Shown here: in pieces, positions 1 to 13,806 of the stretch | How the letters are laid out: every line of letters starts with the position of its first letter | Position numbering within the stretch: the first letter of the stretch is position 1 | Assembly (NCBI GenBank): GCA_029224185.1 | Contig: CM055188.1 | Coordinates: forward strand, 32,799,242-32,863,241 | Length of the DNA stretch: 64,000 nt | Source of the DNA: Karalla daura | Lineage: Eukaryota; Chordata; Actinopteri; Chaetodontiformes; Leiognathidae | Reading direction: 5' to 3' | Position numbers and translations under genes: made by a program | The notes under the pieces: model-generated | Database searches by the model: none | Seen by the model: the letters and a program-made list of their open reading frames with translations, nothing else | Told to the model about the DNA's origin: nothing

Positions 1-422
1 GGCCCCAGCAACACTAAAGAACATCACATCACATCACACAAAAATACACAGGAAATAGTAATGATATTCAGATGAGTAATAAGTAAGTATAATGAGTATA
101 AGTAATAACAATGATAGGTATTATAATAATACTGATGAAGATGTGACTAATAAAATGTCATTACTCTACAAAAGATTGACATTTGTGAGTAAGTAATGTA
201 AATATGTGAACCTTAATGTGAACTGTTAGTACTGTTACTGTGTGTGGCTAAAGGCTTCGTCCTCCAGGATTATTGGTGATGGCAGTCCTACAATAGCAAC
301 ATTACATTACATTACATTAAATATTGTGAGGTTGGACTTCAGATTAGCTTCTATGGCACCAACACTTTTGACTTCCATCTCTATATAAATAAACTAAACG
401 TGAGCTGACCCACCTCCCTCAG

Positions 423-2215
423 GTGTGGATGGACGCCGGGAGCCAGATCTTCTATTCCTATGGAGTTTGCACAGGTGTCCTCACATCCTTGGGAAGTTAC
501 AACAAGTACAACAACAACTGCTACAGGTCTGTATCAAGTTTTCACTGAACTGGATTCTGTCAAAGAGGACATTATTAGAGCTCAGATTGACTGACCTACA
601 TTTTCTCTTTTCTCGCCCACAGAGACTGTGTTTCCCTGTGTCTGTTGAACAGTTTGACCAGTTTTGTCGCCGGTTTCGCCATTTTCTCTGTGCTCGGTTT
701 CATGGCGAAGGAGCAGGGTGTGGATATATCGCTGGTGGCTGAGTCAGGTAAGAGAGTGGAATAATGTCAGAGAGAAGAACACGGCTTGGACTGTTCCAAA
801 CACTAACGTGTCCACCGACCTCTGCAGGGTCCAGGACTGGCTTTTATTGCTTATCCCCGTGCAGTGGCCCTCATGCCTCTTCCTCAGCTCTGGGGCCATT
901 TTCTTCTTCATCATGATCATCTTCCTGGGGTTAGACAGTGAGGTAGGGCTGTAGGTGAAGTCTGTGTAAAATAGAGCACAAAACAGTTTTTTTTTTTGGG
1001 TTTAATACATATACATATCTTTCTATCACCACAGTTTGTGTACCAAGAAGCGTTGTCACAACCATCTCCGACATGTATCCCGCCTTCTTTCAAAACACCT
1101 GTCGCCGTAAACTTCTCTCCTGGCCATTTCTGCTGGAAGTTTCTGCATTGGTCTCCTCATGGTCACAGAGGTGAGTGGTGAAAACTGAGTCTCCATATAC
1201 TGTAAATAACTGATCAAGTAAAACACTGAAAGGAGACATGGAAGGAAAAACAGTTGAGTAATAAGGTCTGTTCCAAGACAAAGCAGGTCCTTGAACATCG
1301 GCATGTCTTCACTTGTAGAGACATTTTAGACATGAAAATTATCTTTATACACAAAGATATAAAGGCAGATGACAGTGAGTCTGCAGCAGTTTGGGTTTCA
1401 GTTTCAGGGTAAGAGAGTGTCAGTGGGTCAGTGTCTGTGCTTCTGGTTGTTCCTCAGTCTCTGGTTCCTCCTCTGGTTGTGGCTCCAACATATCAGGCTG
1501 GATGTGTCTGTGCTCCTGGTTGTTCCTCAGTCTCTGGTTCCTCCTCTGGTTGTGGCTCCAACATATCAGGCTGGATGTGTCTGTGCTCCTGGTTGTTCCT
1601 CAGTCTCTGGTTCCTCCTCTGGTTGTGGCTCCAACATATCAGGCTGGATGTGTCTGTGCTCCTGGTTGTTCCTCAGTCTCTGGTTCCTCCTCTGGTTGTG
1701 GCTCCAACATATCAGGCTGGATGTGTCTGTGCTCCTGGTTGTTCCTCAGTCTCTGGTTCCTCCTCTGGTTGTGGCTCCAACATATCAGGCTGGATGTGTC
1801 TGTGCTCCTGGTTGTTCCTCAGTCTCTGGTTCCTCCTCTGGTTGTGGCTCCAACATATCAGGCTGGATGTGTCTGTGCTCCTGGTTGTTCCTCAGTCTCT
1901 GGTTCCTCCTCTGGTTGTGGCTCCAACATATCAGGCTGGATGTGTCTGTGCTCCTGGTTGTTCCTCAGTCTCTGGTTCCTCCTCTGGTTGTGGCTCCAAC
2001 ATATCAGGCTGGATGTGTCTGTGCTCCTGGTTGTTCCTCAGTCTCTGGTTCCTCCTCTGGTTGTGGCTCCAACATATCAGGCTGGATGTGTCTGTGCTCC
2101 TGGTTGTTCCCCAGTCTCTGGTTCCCAGCAAAGCTCCAGTTACCACTTAGTTTAGGAAATGTTGTTAATGTTGTTTTTTAGTTAGGAATGTAACTGATCA
2201 CTAATGTTCCTACAG

Positions 2216-2249
<34 letters not shown>

Positions 2250-5200
2250 ACACGAACACACTCAAACAAATGGTCACCTTTCCCAGAACTTCAGATGGTT
2301 TCCCTTATGCCCTCTGTGCAAGATCTGAGCCAGATCTGAATGTTCCCAAATGGATTAGGTAACATGTTTTTGCCACTGCAACATTGCCATTGTATTAGTT
2401 AACTACTTAACATGTTTTCTCTCCTATCTGACCTTTCTTCTATTATCAGTTACCATGACATTCTTTATTATTTTCCCCCGCAGAGCCAAATGCAGTTCTT
2501 CTTTTCACACTGGATGATGGCAGGCTTGCTTTAACCTTCCCTGTGTCTTTGTTTTGTCAGGGAGGCCTTTACATTTTCCAGCTGTTTGACTACTACGCCT
2601 GCAGTGGGATGACACTGATGCTCTTTGCCATCCTTCAGTCTGTCTGCATTGGTTGGATCTATGGTGAGGAACACTTCTCATTGTAGTTGAAGTCAGTTTT
2701 TAAACCAGAGCTTCCCATCCAGTGTGATACATCAAAATGTTTCAGGACAGTCTCAGAAGCACATTTTTCATCCTAGATCACAGTATTGAGGTAATTTAGT
2801 CCTAATGCTGAAAATCTGAAGTTAGATCTTCAAGGTCCTATACACCTTCATTCATGTGGAGAAACTAGCTTCACAAATACAGTGGAATATATTTTTAATC
2901 AGTAATAATAAAACAGTAAAGTAGTCTCACTTTAATGTGCAAAGATGCTATATTAATAAAAACATAGCGAAACAACAGTAAAACTGTGTACGGCCCCAGA
3001 GGATTAACTCTAAGGGAAAGCTGAGAGATACATTTCCACCTTCATATTTAACATATTTATTTATAAGATATAGATAAGATAAGATCCTCATAGATGAGAT
3101 GCTATGAGGATATTGCCACTGGACATCATTATTCTGTGGTCTAAACCTGACAAATACAGGATATAACTGTGACATTGACTGTGACATTTTTCTAAATTAG
3201 TAAGAAAAAACAGTCAAGAATCTCCATCCTTTATTTCAGGTGCTGATCGACAGTATGACAACGTGCAGGACATGATTGGATACCGACCGTGGCCTTTTAT
3301 GAAATACTGCTGGAAGTACTTCACTCCAGCGATCTGCGTTGTAAGTACTTTAAATGTGAGCAACCATGAGGGAGTGTGTCTGACAGCTGCCAGGGGCTTC
3401 TGTCCTGGAGCTGGTTCATGTCTCCACCAGATGGAAGACAAAAACCCTTTTTGTCTTCTACCTCTCAGCTCTGAGGCTGCTCCGAGCTCGTCGTGAGTGA
3501 ACTCAAATCATATGAATACTTACACACATCTTCTAAACTCTGTCACACCATTCATTAATAAATAGTTTCAGACCGTTCATTCATTAGAGATAGTTTCACT
3601 GAGCAGTGTGTATTCCTATTTGACACAACCTCTCTGCACACTTTGCTCTACCTTGTAAACACTGAGGATGTCTTCAGAGTCCCAGCCGATGCCAGAGGTT
3701 TCACAGATGCTAACTGGGTCATAGTTGAAGATAGAAGTGAGAGGGATCACTGCTCGTTTACTCTGGTGTCCCTCCATACGCATTTATGTCGAGTGGAGAC
3801 TCTGAATTACCTTCAGGTGTGAGTGTGACAGCAAAGGGTGTATATATGTGTGTGTGTGTGTGTGTGTGTCTTGTGATGGACTGGAAACCAGTCCGATGTG
3901 TATTCCCTTACTTTATAGTAAGGCCATATTTGTGTAAATCCGCCACAACAATATTATGGCAAAAAATGGGTTAGATGGATGGATGGATGGATGGATGGAT
4001 GGATGGATGGATGGATGGATGGATGGATGGATGGATGGATGGATGGATGGATGGATGGATGGATGGATGGATGGATGGATGGAATGTAGTCAACATTTTA
4101 TAGAAAGACAAGTAGAAAAGCATTAAGAATGCACCTGTACTAAAACTCACATTGCCAGTAACCTACTCTGGTACTTTCACATGACAGCTGAAAAATCCTG
4201 ACTAGTAAGCAGGTGAGTGAATTCAATTTATCAAGCAGATCTAAAATCAGTTTTCACTGGCCGAGGTGCTGTACAGAAGGTGGCTACAAACAGAGATAAA
4301 AGGGGTGAGTCTCAGGTCTGGGAGAAAACTATTCCATGGATGTAGAGCCGTTACTACAAAGCCTCTGTTGTCTTTTTCTTTGCTTTGTCTGTTACTTCCT
4401 TGCCATACCTCTGGCACTGCCTCTGTATACTCACCCATATGACACTGAAGGTCCAATGAGTCTGTGGACAACATATCAGCACAGCCGCCAATAAGTGAGC
4501 AATCAGTCAAAATACCAAGCACTCCACGTCTTTCTCTGACCTGGTGCTGTCATTATAGTCGTGCTTCATGTGATCCATACGTAACATTGCTTGTGCACAT
4601 GTGTGACCAAGAGATGGAAGGGGACGCCCCTTGACTTTGACTGCGCTAGGAAATTGTTATCGTATCATACAAGTTCAAGTCCAGATCCAAGCCATAGAAT
4701 CCAGACTTCAGTGGGCAAATGTGCCTGGGCACAGTACGACTGCCTAGTGTGAGTGCACACAAGTCACAAAGTTTGTGCTCAAGTTTGCAGGAGTGTGGTA
4801 AAGGATAAAGTAAAGGAGGTAAAGGTAAAGGATAGTTCCTCTCAGGCCTATCTGGATCCCCTCCCCATTCACACTGTCCCTCCCTAACCTTACCAGTCTT
4901 CCTATCCAAACCCCCCTTTAGCTCTCTTTCCCATGTAAAACTACCTCATTGCACCCTTTGCTCCCCTTTCATTGTACAAATTCACTCAAACTCCTGGCAA
5001 ACACTGAGGATGTCTTCATAGTCCCAGCTGACGAGTTGAACCTCTGGACCAGGAACCATAAGCCGTGTTTCCACTGCAGGAACTTCAGGCTTATTTTACA
5101 GGGCTCTGGGTGACAGAAGCCGTCCTGCTCACTGGGTCCTCTCCATGGTCTTGTCTCCCCTGCATCGTTATGTTCAGGGAATAAGATGCTTGATGAGGTT

Positions 5201-7434
5201 CTCTGCTCCCAGTTTGATACACAACATGAGCACTGAGTTGAGCTGAACACAGGAGAGAGTCTTTAGTCTGATTGGTTAAGATGATAACTGGAGAGTTGGG
5301 ATAATTATCATCTCTGATGCCGGCCACAAAAGGGTGCATTGAATTAGAATGCATGAAACGGAGCCAATAAAGCTGCAGTGTTTCTGTTTGTGTTGTATAT
5401 TCACAGAACGTGGTCACAAATTACTAATGGATACAGGATAGTTGAAGGTCGATGTGCGTGTTAAGCAACAATGGGTGTTGTCTGGCAAATAACTGTTGCA
5501 TTGTACGACCGGTTAGTAAGACGATTTTACTGATGAGTCTTCAAGCCGTCTCTCTCTTTCTGCTTGTGTTTCTTTAGTGCACATTTGTCTTCTCCTTGGT
5601 CAGATACACTCCACTCAAGTTCAACAACACGTATGAATACCCGTGGTGGGGCTATGCCATCGGAGGATTCTTCACGCTGTCCTCGACCCTCCTGGTTCCT
5701 CTGTGGATGCTGTACGCTATCTGTGTGACCCCGGGAACGCTGAGACAGGTGCCCTCACATGTTGTTGATATTGTGGCTGGGTGACTGAATGTGAACAATA
5801 GCGGCAAAACAACTCTGTTACATATACTGTGCTTAAAGAAGAACGACAGAGTGTCTAATTCAAGGAGACATAGAGAAAGGAAAACATTTTTACCCTGGGT
5901 TTGTTGAAAATCAACTTTTCAAAATCAGCTAAATCAACTAAGTCAACAGTCTATTCTAGGACAAAGATGTATGGCAGGTCTTACAACACTGTCACACTCT
6001 CATTCATGTATTAATTACAAATATTGAAACAGATAAATAATAAGAGATTAGATTATTACAGATAAATAACAAGAGATTAGATTATTACAGATAAATAATA
6101 AGAGATTAGATTATTACAGATAAATAATAAGCATTGTGACTCATTAGAGTCACAAAGCGATGTTCAATATGAATATAAAGACTGCCCACCTCCAAAATCA
6201 ATGATACATACCTGCCTCTGTTCAGGTAGGTGAAGAGATGAAGGACAGGACTGACAGACTGCAGCAGTTTGTTTTCAGTTTCTGGTGAAATGTCCAACAT
6301 ATCTCCAACATATCAGGCTGGGTGTGGATGTGCTCCTGGTTCTTCCTCAGTCTCTGGTTCCTCCTATGATTTTGTCTTCTTTTGTGGATGCAGCAAAGCT
6401 CCAGTTTCAGCTTAAAGCTCAGCTCATCCCCCATAATGGTGGTGCCGTAGCCTCCCCACCTCAGGTTTTAGCGGTCACGCTGCTGAGAGGAGAACAGAGT
6501 TTCTGGGGAGTCTGAGATGAAGTTATCTGCAACCCGTTGGTTAGTTACTGTGACTGATAAGCTGCAGTGACACTTTGCAGGGATGACAAATGTGGGAATG
6601 TCGAATGGTTTTCTGACATCCTGATGCGCTCCTTGATCTGGTTCATGTTTTCTTGTAAGCGAGACCTTAAAAATGGTGGTCTAGCAGAAGGAGACTGGAA
6701 AACCTGAGTGCTTTCAGGATACTGCTACGGCTATGGTGCAAGGTTAGAGGGAAGCATAAACCAGGCTTCACTTCAGGAACAAGTTGACATGTGTTTAGCG
6801 AGGAACATAAATATGAGTGGCAGGCGAGCCAGCCAGAAGTTTGGAAGGTCACCACCGTACCAAGGTCACGCCATGCTTCCACATAAACCTGGCATGGTGA
6901 CAGATCCGCCTGCACAGGAACACACTCTGAAATCCCCATAGGCATACTGAGGACACCTGAGCATAGGTGCTGAGGAACATGGGGCATGTCCACACCACTG
7001 TTTTGTCACTAAACTTTCTTGTCACGCAACTCTTTTTAAGATGCCAATTACCTAACTACCTAATCATATCGCTGTAATGTGAGGTGCGTTCAGATACTGT
7101 CCCACCCACTTTTCAAGATGAACTGGCCCCAGTGGAAATTCCTTCACAACAACAAATGGGAATGTAAACGCTCCATACCGTTCATGTTAACACCAAAAAA
7201 CAGGGGTTCTTAGATGCTTAGATTTGTAGTTGTTTCGCCTCAGTTTTTAACCCTCTCCCTCCCACACAGAGGATTAAGGCTCTCTGCACTCCAGCAAAGG
7301 AGTTATCCCGCGCGTCATCGGCGAATGCGTCCAACAAAGAGGCGTTCCAGACGTTCACCGGCCTGTTCACGCTGCGGGCGCCCTCAGGGGCAGACGACAG
7401 GAGTGAGAGAGATCAGAGACCATCCCTCATTTAA
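423..7434 (+). CDS. slc6a13: slc6a13-type GABA/taurine transporter, 3' half (8 exons), frame broken in two exons
   Basis: Na+/Cl--dependent SLC6 transporter of the plasma membrane (GAT2-like); only the C-terminal half lies in the window, and earlier exons are off the left edge. Exons by homology and GT/AG sites: 423-526 (TM6, ending NKYNNNCYR), 623-747 (TM7), 828-942 (TM8 with LGLDS, a Na+ site), 1035-1170 (TM9), 2561-2663 (TM10, FQLFDYYACSG), 3240-3340 (TM11, MIGYRPWPF), 5578-5748 (TM12, YPWWGYAIGG), 7270-7434 (cytoplasmic tail, stop TAA 7432-7434). Six exons read cleanly and have lengths that fit the family. Exons 828-942 and 1035-1170 need about four single-base corrections to read through, and the usual Gln after LGLDS is Glu here. 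Either local consensus errors or early decay would explain this; the intact flanking exons favour a working gene with bad consensus. Identity to slc6a13 rather than slc6a11/12 rests partly on synteny with RH2 and synpr. Confidence 0.82.
828..1170 (+). other. slc6a13: Frame-disrupted pair of slc6a13 exons
   Basis: Exon 828-942 has an extra G directly after the acceptor AG and an extra G in the GGGG run near 892-895, giving 115 nt where about 113 is expected. Exon 1035-1170 is 136 nt where 138 is expected: one base is missing after the GCG codon near 1053 and one in the CTCTCC run near 1120. Once corrected, the reading matches TM8-TM9 of GABA transporters (VVTTISDMYPAFF, then SFCIGLLMVTE). The breaks sit in or beside short runs, which suits sequencing error, but I cannot exclude real lesions. 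Confidence 0.75.
1427..2124 (+). repeat. 73-bp minisatellite, about 9.5 copies
   Basis: A 73-bp unit (landmarks GGATGTGTCTGTGCTCCTGG and CCAACATATCAGGCTGG) recurs at 1500, 1573, 1646, 1719, 1792, 1865, 1938, 2011 and 2084 with almost no divergence. The first unit begins near 1427 and the last is truncated at about 2124. Since 73 is not a multiple of three and the unit lacks stops, all three frames are open. The same unit forms an array on the opposite strand at 55.7-56.3 kb, and one diverged copy lies at 6.3 kb. Confidence 0.97.
2214..2252. repeat. (CA)n microsatellite
   Basis: Nearly pure CA dinucleotide tract in the slc6a13 intron. Confidence 0.95.
3341..5577 (+). other. 2.2-kb slc6a13 intron
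   Basis: The intron between the TM11 and TM12 exons. It holds a short GT repeat (3847-3869) and a retroelement tail with a (GGAT)n array (3870-4082); the remainder shows no recognisable gene. Confidence 0.7.
3870..4082 (+). mobile_element. Degenerate retroelement 3' tail ending in (GGAT)n
   Basis: The stretch beginning TGTGATGGACTGG resembles the widespread teleost non-LTR (RTE/Rex3-type) 3' tail. It runs into a nearly pure (GGAT)n array at 3974-4082, and tetranucleotide tails of this kind are typical of that group. No coding part is present. The family name comes from memory of the tail only. Confidence 0.45.
6031..6130. repeat. 29-bp tandem repeat, about 3.4 copies
   Basis: Unit AGATAAATAATAAGAGATTA plus GATTATTAC, repeated with one or two substitutions inside the slc6a13 intron. 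Confidence 0.9.
6257..6412 (+). repeat. Single-unit copy of the 73-bp minisatellite element
   Basis: Head GACTGCAGCAGTTTG, one diverged 73-bp unit (about 6297-6370), then tail CAGCAAAGCTCCAGTT. Similar head and tail sequences flank the 9.5-copy array at 1.4-2.1 kb (head near 1380, tail near 2124). This suggests a dispersed element whose internal unit has expanded at other loci. Confidence 0.75.
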
Positions 7435-7861
7435 ACTGCAAGAAGAAGAAAGAAATGACTCCTGGAACAATGACGGAGGAAGGCAGAGACAATTCAGTTT
7501 CACTTTTCAGTCAAAACTGCCAAAAAGAGAAAAACAAAAACTAGACGACTCATGATCTGATGGTCGGGATTGTGCAACCCAGTGGCCTGGCGTGACTGTG
7601 CAAACTGGGATGTGGTAAAAACTATAAATATTTATGTTTTATGTTGTGACAACAATCAGACTCATGCTTAGCAGCAAGTAGCTATGAGACCGACTACACA
7701 GCCCAGAGGTGTGTCGCTGCTACACTTAAAGAAAGGGTCTCAGTATTAAATCATTATGTGAAAGATTTATTGGTCTAAAAATATGGTTAATTCAAGAAAT
7801 GACATCGTAGCATTGTGATTCGTGCCAATATTTTCACGTTAAAATATCATATTTCAAGATA

Positions 7862-8097
7862 CAGTGGAACCTCGACTTCTGAATGCCCGATGTTACGAAT
7901 AATTCAGAAAATGAAGATATTGAAGATATGTCAGTCCCATTTAACAAAATAATATTCAAAATACGAAAACAAAGTATTATGTTAAAATAGTCATATATTT
8001 ACACTTTATGCAACTATTTTCATGGGCGGGGGTACAAACTAATATTACAAAAATTCTACGAAACCACAAATTAATTTTGCATCTCAAGGTTCCACTG
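7862..8097. mobile_element. pogo/Tc1-like MITE copy 1
   Basis: Terminal inverted repeats start CAGTGGAACCTCGAC on the left and end GGTTCCACTG on the right. Length about 236 bp, no coding capacity. The left flank is TA and the right flank TC, a degraded TA target site. Internally similar to the copy at 8912-9213. Confidence 0.75.
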
Positions 8098-8911
8098 TCA
8101 TGATATCTGGTTTCTCAATATAATGTGAAAATATCTAGTGACAACCATCTTCTTAAAACTCAAAAAATAAATATTCTCACGTTATTTCTTCGTAATCAGG
8201 TATTAACGAGCCCTCTTCTCTTTTTGTGTGTGGCAGCAGCATGCTAACATAATCCAGCTGTGAAAAAGGTTTAAAAAGGTTGAAAAAAGGTTTAATTTAC
8301 CAAAACGACCGGGCAGAGTTCACACTGTGTCCATGCATGTAAATAAGGTTGTGAAACGTGGACATTGTGGATGTGCACATAACAATCGAACATCCTTGTA
8401 GTCTGTAGAAATACACAATGTTAATGCTTTATCCCCAGGTTAGCGATGATTAAATGTTGAAATATTAGTCCTTTTACTTAGTTTGTTCTCGTAACGTCGG
8501 CCTGCTGCTGCTCAGGTTTTGGACACTAAAATTCTTTCTTTTAAAGAGTGATTCTGAAACAACCACACGGTCTTATTTTCATTATTACATCTGAATGAGT
8601 GAATATTGGCATTATATTAATGTTGATTACTGGTTCCTGTAAATGATTATAAGGTTTTACAATAACTTTATTGGAAAAACTTTATTAACAAAAACAATAT
8701 TAACAAAAACTGCAATAATCTGTCAATGCTTTTTTTTTTTAAATTGTGCTTTGCCTAAATAGTTTGTCTCACACACACATTCATACATATGATTCAATCA
8801 ATTGAATGTTTCATTTGATGAGAACAAATATAATAATAACCAGCCAAAACATCCCATAAATATTAATTTTGTGTTGAACACACACTGTTAGTGAACATTA
8901 CTGCAGTGCTA

Positions 8912-9213
8912 CAGTGAAACCTCGACCAACAAAGGCCTCATTATACAAAACATTCAGAGGACGATTTGCGCTTCCAACAGATTTCCATTCAATTTAACGA
9001 AATCAAAAGTGTCGCCTGACAGTGGCCCTCGTGGTCCTTTCTACACTTAGAAACAGTCGTACATCTTAATATTAGATTAAAACTGTTGTAAATTTACACT
9101 TTATACGACTGTTTCCACAGAGGGAAAATACAAATGTTCATATTTTCTTAACATGAAAAGATACGAAGACCCTCTGGAACAAATGAATTTATACGTATCT
9201 CGAGGTTTCACTG
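8912..9213. mobile_element. pogo/Tc1-like MITE copy 2
   Basis: Terminal inverted repeats CAGTGAAACCTCGA and its reverse complement TCGAGGTTTCACTG, flanked on both sides by TA, the target duplication typical of Tc1/mariner/pogo transposons. About 302 bp, non-autonomous. It shares internal blocks such as ATTTACACTTTAT with copy 1. Confidence 0.85.
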
Positions 9214-10410
9214 TATAAGGAAATAAGATTAAAGTGAATGAAATTGGGTGAAATTGTTTTGCTAATCTTTTATATTGAAATACTATAAATACACAGTAAA
9301 AATGGGACACAAAAAGGAGGTTGATGATGTTTGTTTTTTGGGTACGTGCAGCACTTTAAAATGCGTCCCTGCGATGTCGCGGGTCTAACAAACCACACCT
9401 GTGTGCCAACGACACCTGCGACTGAGGTGTTGTGGAGTGGAATGCAGCCTGTAACTCAACACAGCTTGCATAACGAGCTTTATTCAGTTTAATAACACAG
9501 TGTGTGACAATGGTGCGAGTCGGCCGAGGAGCAACACAAAACCTCGCTCCTGGTGCCTGGGCGGACTGGGCGGTTCAGAGGTTTTACTCTGAGTCGGTGG
9601 GGAAAGTTCTCACAGGAGAAGAGAAACTATGTGGTGAGACAGAAACTGAACCACCACAGAGGAATCTGCTACTGAATGTATCACAGTCGGACTTTCACTG
9701 GACTGAGATTGTCCCAAGTGTGTGTGTGTGTGTGTGTGCGTGTGTGAGGAAAAAAAACAAACTGTTGCTTCATTTGTGTTTGACTTCTGTATGAATCATA
9801 TGTTTTTATGTCTCATGTGGTGAATGTTTGACATTTACTTGTTTTCATTCTCCAAAAACATGTTTGGAGGTTAAACTTTTAATCTTTTAACTGCAAAACT
9901 AACCAGATGAGTACCTCATAGACAGCATGTGTCTAGTTCCTAAACACACCTCGACCCTGTCAATCATTGTAACAGTCTTTGTGTATTTATACCCAAAATA
10001 AAGTTTTACACCACTTTTTTAAGTGTTCATGTTTATGTTCTTCTCACTTGTGTCGCCAATCAGACTCTATTGGCAGTTCCATGCTTGTCCTCTGGGAGGC
10101 GCCACAGGTCTGTCGATGAACATTAGAACTCAGGAACAAAGGGGATGAAGCTCCAAGCTGCCTGCACAAATGAGACGAGATGCAGCTCCAGAGGATGGAG
10201 CAAAGTTTCCTTTCTGAATGAATAAGTGATGGAAAATGGTGAGAGTTTCGTGGAGATGAAGGTGAAGATCTAAATTAAAACTTTAACACTTCACTCGAGG
10301 CACAGTTTGAAAGAAAAAACAAAATAAAACAAAAAAAAAACTACTTCTGATTGCTAAATTATGCTTATAAAACAAATAGAAACAGCTGGTCAATTAAAAA
10401 AATTAAATGC

Positions 10411-10505
10411 ACGAGGCCAACAAAGATAGAAAGGTAGAAAGATAGAGAGATAGAGAGATAGAGAGACAGAGAGACAGAGAGAGATAGATAGACAGGTAGA
10501 TAGAG
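10411..10505. repeat. Impure GATA/GAGA tract
   Basis: Begins CCAACAAAGATAG and continues as degenerate GATA, GAGA and GACA units. The same lead-in, CCAACAAAGATAG, precedes the pure GATA array at 10786. Confidence 0.7.
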
Positions 10506-10782
10506 TATAAAAATGCACCACTAGGGGGCGCCTCACCAATAAAGAGACCTTCACGTATATAAAAATGACATACATTTAACTTAAATTGGAAAACAAACAC
10601 TTCAAACAACAATGTTCATATTTGTATAGAACATCTAGTACGCAAACCTCACTGAAATATTGTTTACGTTTTAAACTTTACATTTTAAAAATTCTATTCT
10701 AAAATGTCTACACAGACGTTATACTTCTGTACAACGTCTTTCTATACACACCCTCACACATGGCAGAGACCACAAGACCAAC

Positions 10783-10911
<129 letters not shown>

Positions 10912-11007
10912 GGATGAGAGGATGACCACAAACATATCTTTTTTAGATATCAGTGACTAATTAAAGGTTCAATGTGGTTATTCACTGTAGTCTTTGTTGC
11001 TGTTCAG

Positions 11008-12829
<1,822 letters not shown>

Positions 12830-13806
12830 TGTATCGACTACACTCTTGAACGTGATGTGTGTGTGCCTGGCATGTGTGAGGAGGACGGCCGAGCTGAGCT
12901 CTAAACAAGATTAATCCTGAGGCTTGGAGACGCCCATAAGGCCGGGGCAGGTGAGAAGTCTAAAAAAGCTTAGATCGAAAAGGTGAGCGCCGCATGCACA
13001 GAGTCACACGTAAACAGTAGGTAAATGCGATTAGATCTGTTGCTTCACAGCTATGCAAGGACTTAACACACTCCCAGGGGGGTTAAGTTGGTGAGATGTC
13101 ACAGGAAGTAGCAAACAGGAACTGGGATTAATCTGTTAGTGGGTCAGAAAGACACATTACATGACCGATCTAGAACATTTTGTGCCACATGATGAATGTA
13201 AACCAGAGCACACACATAAACATGGTACACAGCACACAGGTCAAACACCACAGGAAGTGAGACAGGCTCAGCGTTTTTTATATCTGACTGTTTATTCATC
13301 AAACTGTTCTGATTCTGTGCAACATCTTCAGCACTTCAGGGCAAACTTCCTGCATCTGAACGAGAAAATGTAAACCTCCATGAGAGCAGGTGAGAATCAA
13401 CAGGTTGTGTTTGCACAGAAGGTTAAAAGGTGACAAGCAGGAAAATTATATATAATATAATCTATAATAACAATAATAATAATAATAATAATATGTGTGT
13501 TAAATTGCTTTAGAGTGATTAAACATAACTGTTACTATTATTTTTATATTCTATTTTCTCCTTGTTTTGCACATTCATTTGTACAGAATTTTTTGCATTT
13601 CTGCAGCAGCAAAAACAACAGAGAAACATCAGTGAAACACATGATCAGAAACAATAAATATGCACATGCACTCAAAATAGAAGAAAATAAAGTGAGAACA
13701 AAGAAAACATTTCTGCATGAAGTATTTGAAGTCACAGGTCACATAAAATGTTTACAGTTTTCTTTCTGCATCATCTGTTGAATTACATAAGTATGATTTA
13801 CATCAC
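12830..13806. other. Gene-free stretch
   Basis: No gene seen. Isolated TAATCC (near 12913) and GGATTA (near 13125) occur. A short AT-rich tract lies near 13450-13490. Confidence 0.5.

Larger units (their letters stand above)
1171..2560 (+). other. slc6a13 intron carrying a minisatellite and a CA repeat
   Basis: This 1.4-kb intron holds the 73-bp minisatellite (1427-2124) and a CA microsatellite (2214-2252). I see no coding exon in it; the long open frames are repeat translation. Confidence 0.7.
5749..7269 (+). other. 1.5-kb slc6a13 intron
   Basis: The last intron of slc6a13. It contains a 29-bp tandem repeat (6031-6130) and a single-unit copy of the 73-bp minisatellite element (6257-6412). 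Nothing else is recognised. Confidence 0.7.
7435..10010. other. slc6a13 downstream region / possible 3' UTR
   Basis: No further gene seen. The first clear AATAAA I find is at 9997-10002, which could end a long slc6a13 3' UTR, though closer variant signals are possible. Two pogo-like MITEs (7862-8097 and 8912-9213) and a short GT repeat near 9720 lie inside. Confidence 0.5.

Noticed and set aside
1369..2181. Open frames of 240-270 codons with a 73-residue repeat, mirrored at 55.7-56.3 kb
   Set aside because: The 73-bp minisatellite is stop-free in all three frames on this strand, so the repeat protein is an arithmetic by-product. It lies in introns.
9504..9794. A 96-codon open frame downstream of slc6a13
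   Set aside because: It ends in a GT microsatellite and shows no recognisable domain; more likely UTR or intergenic.
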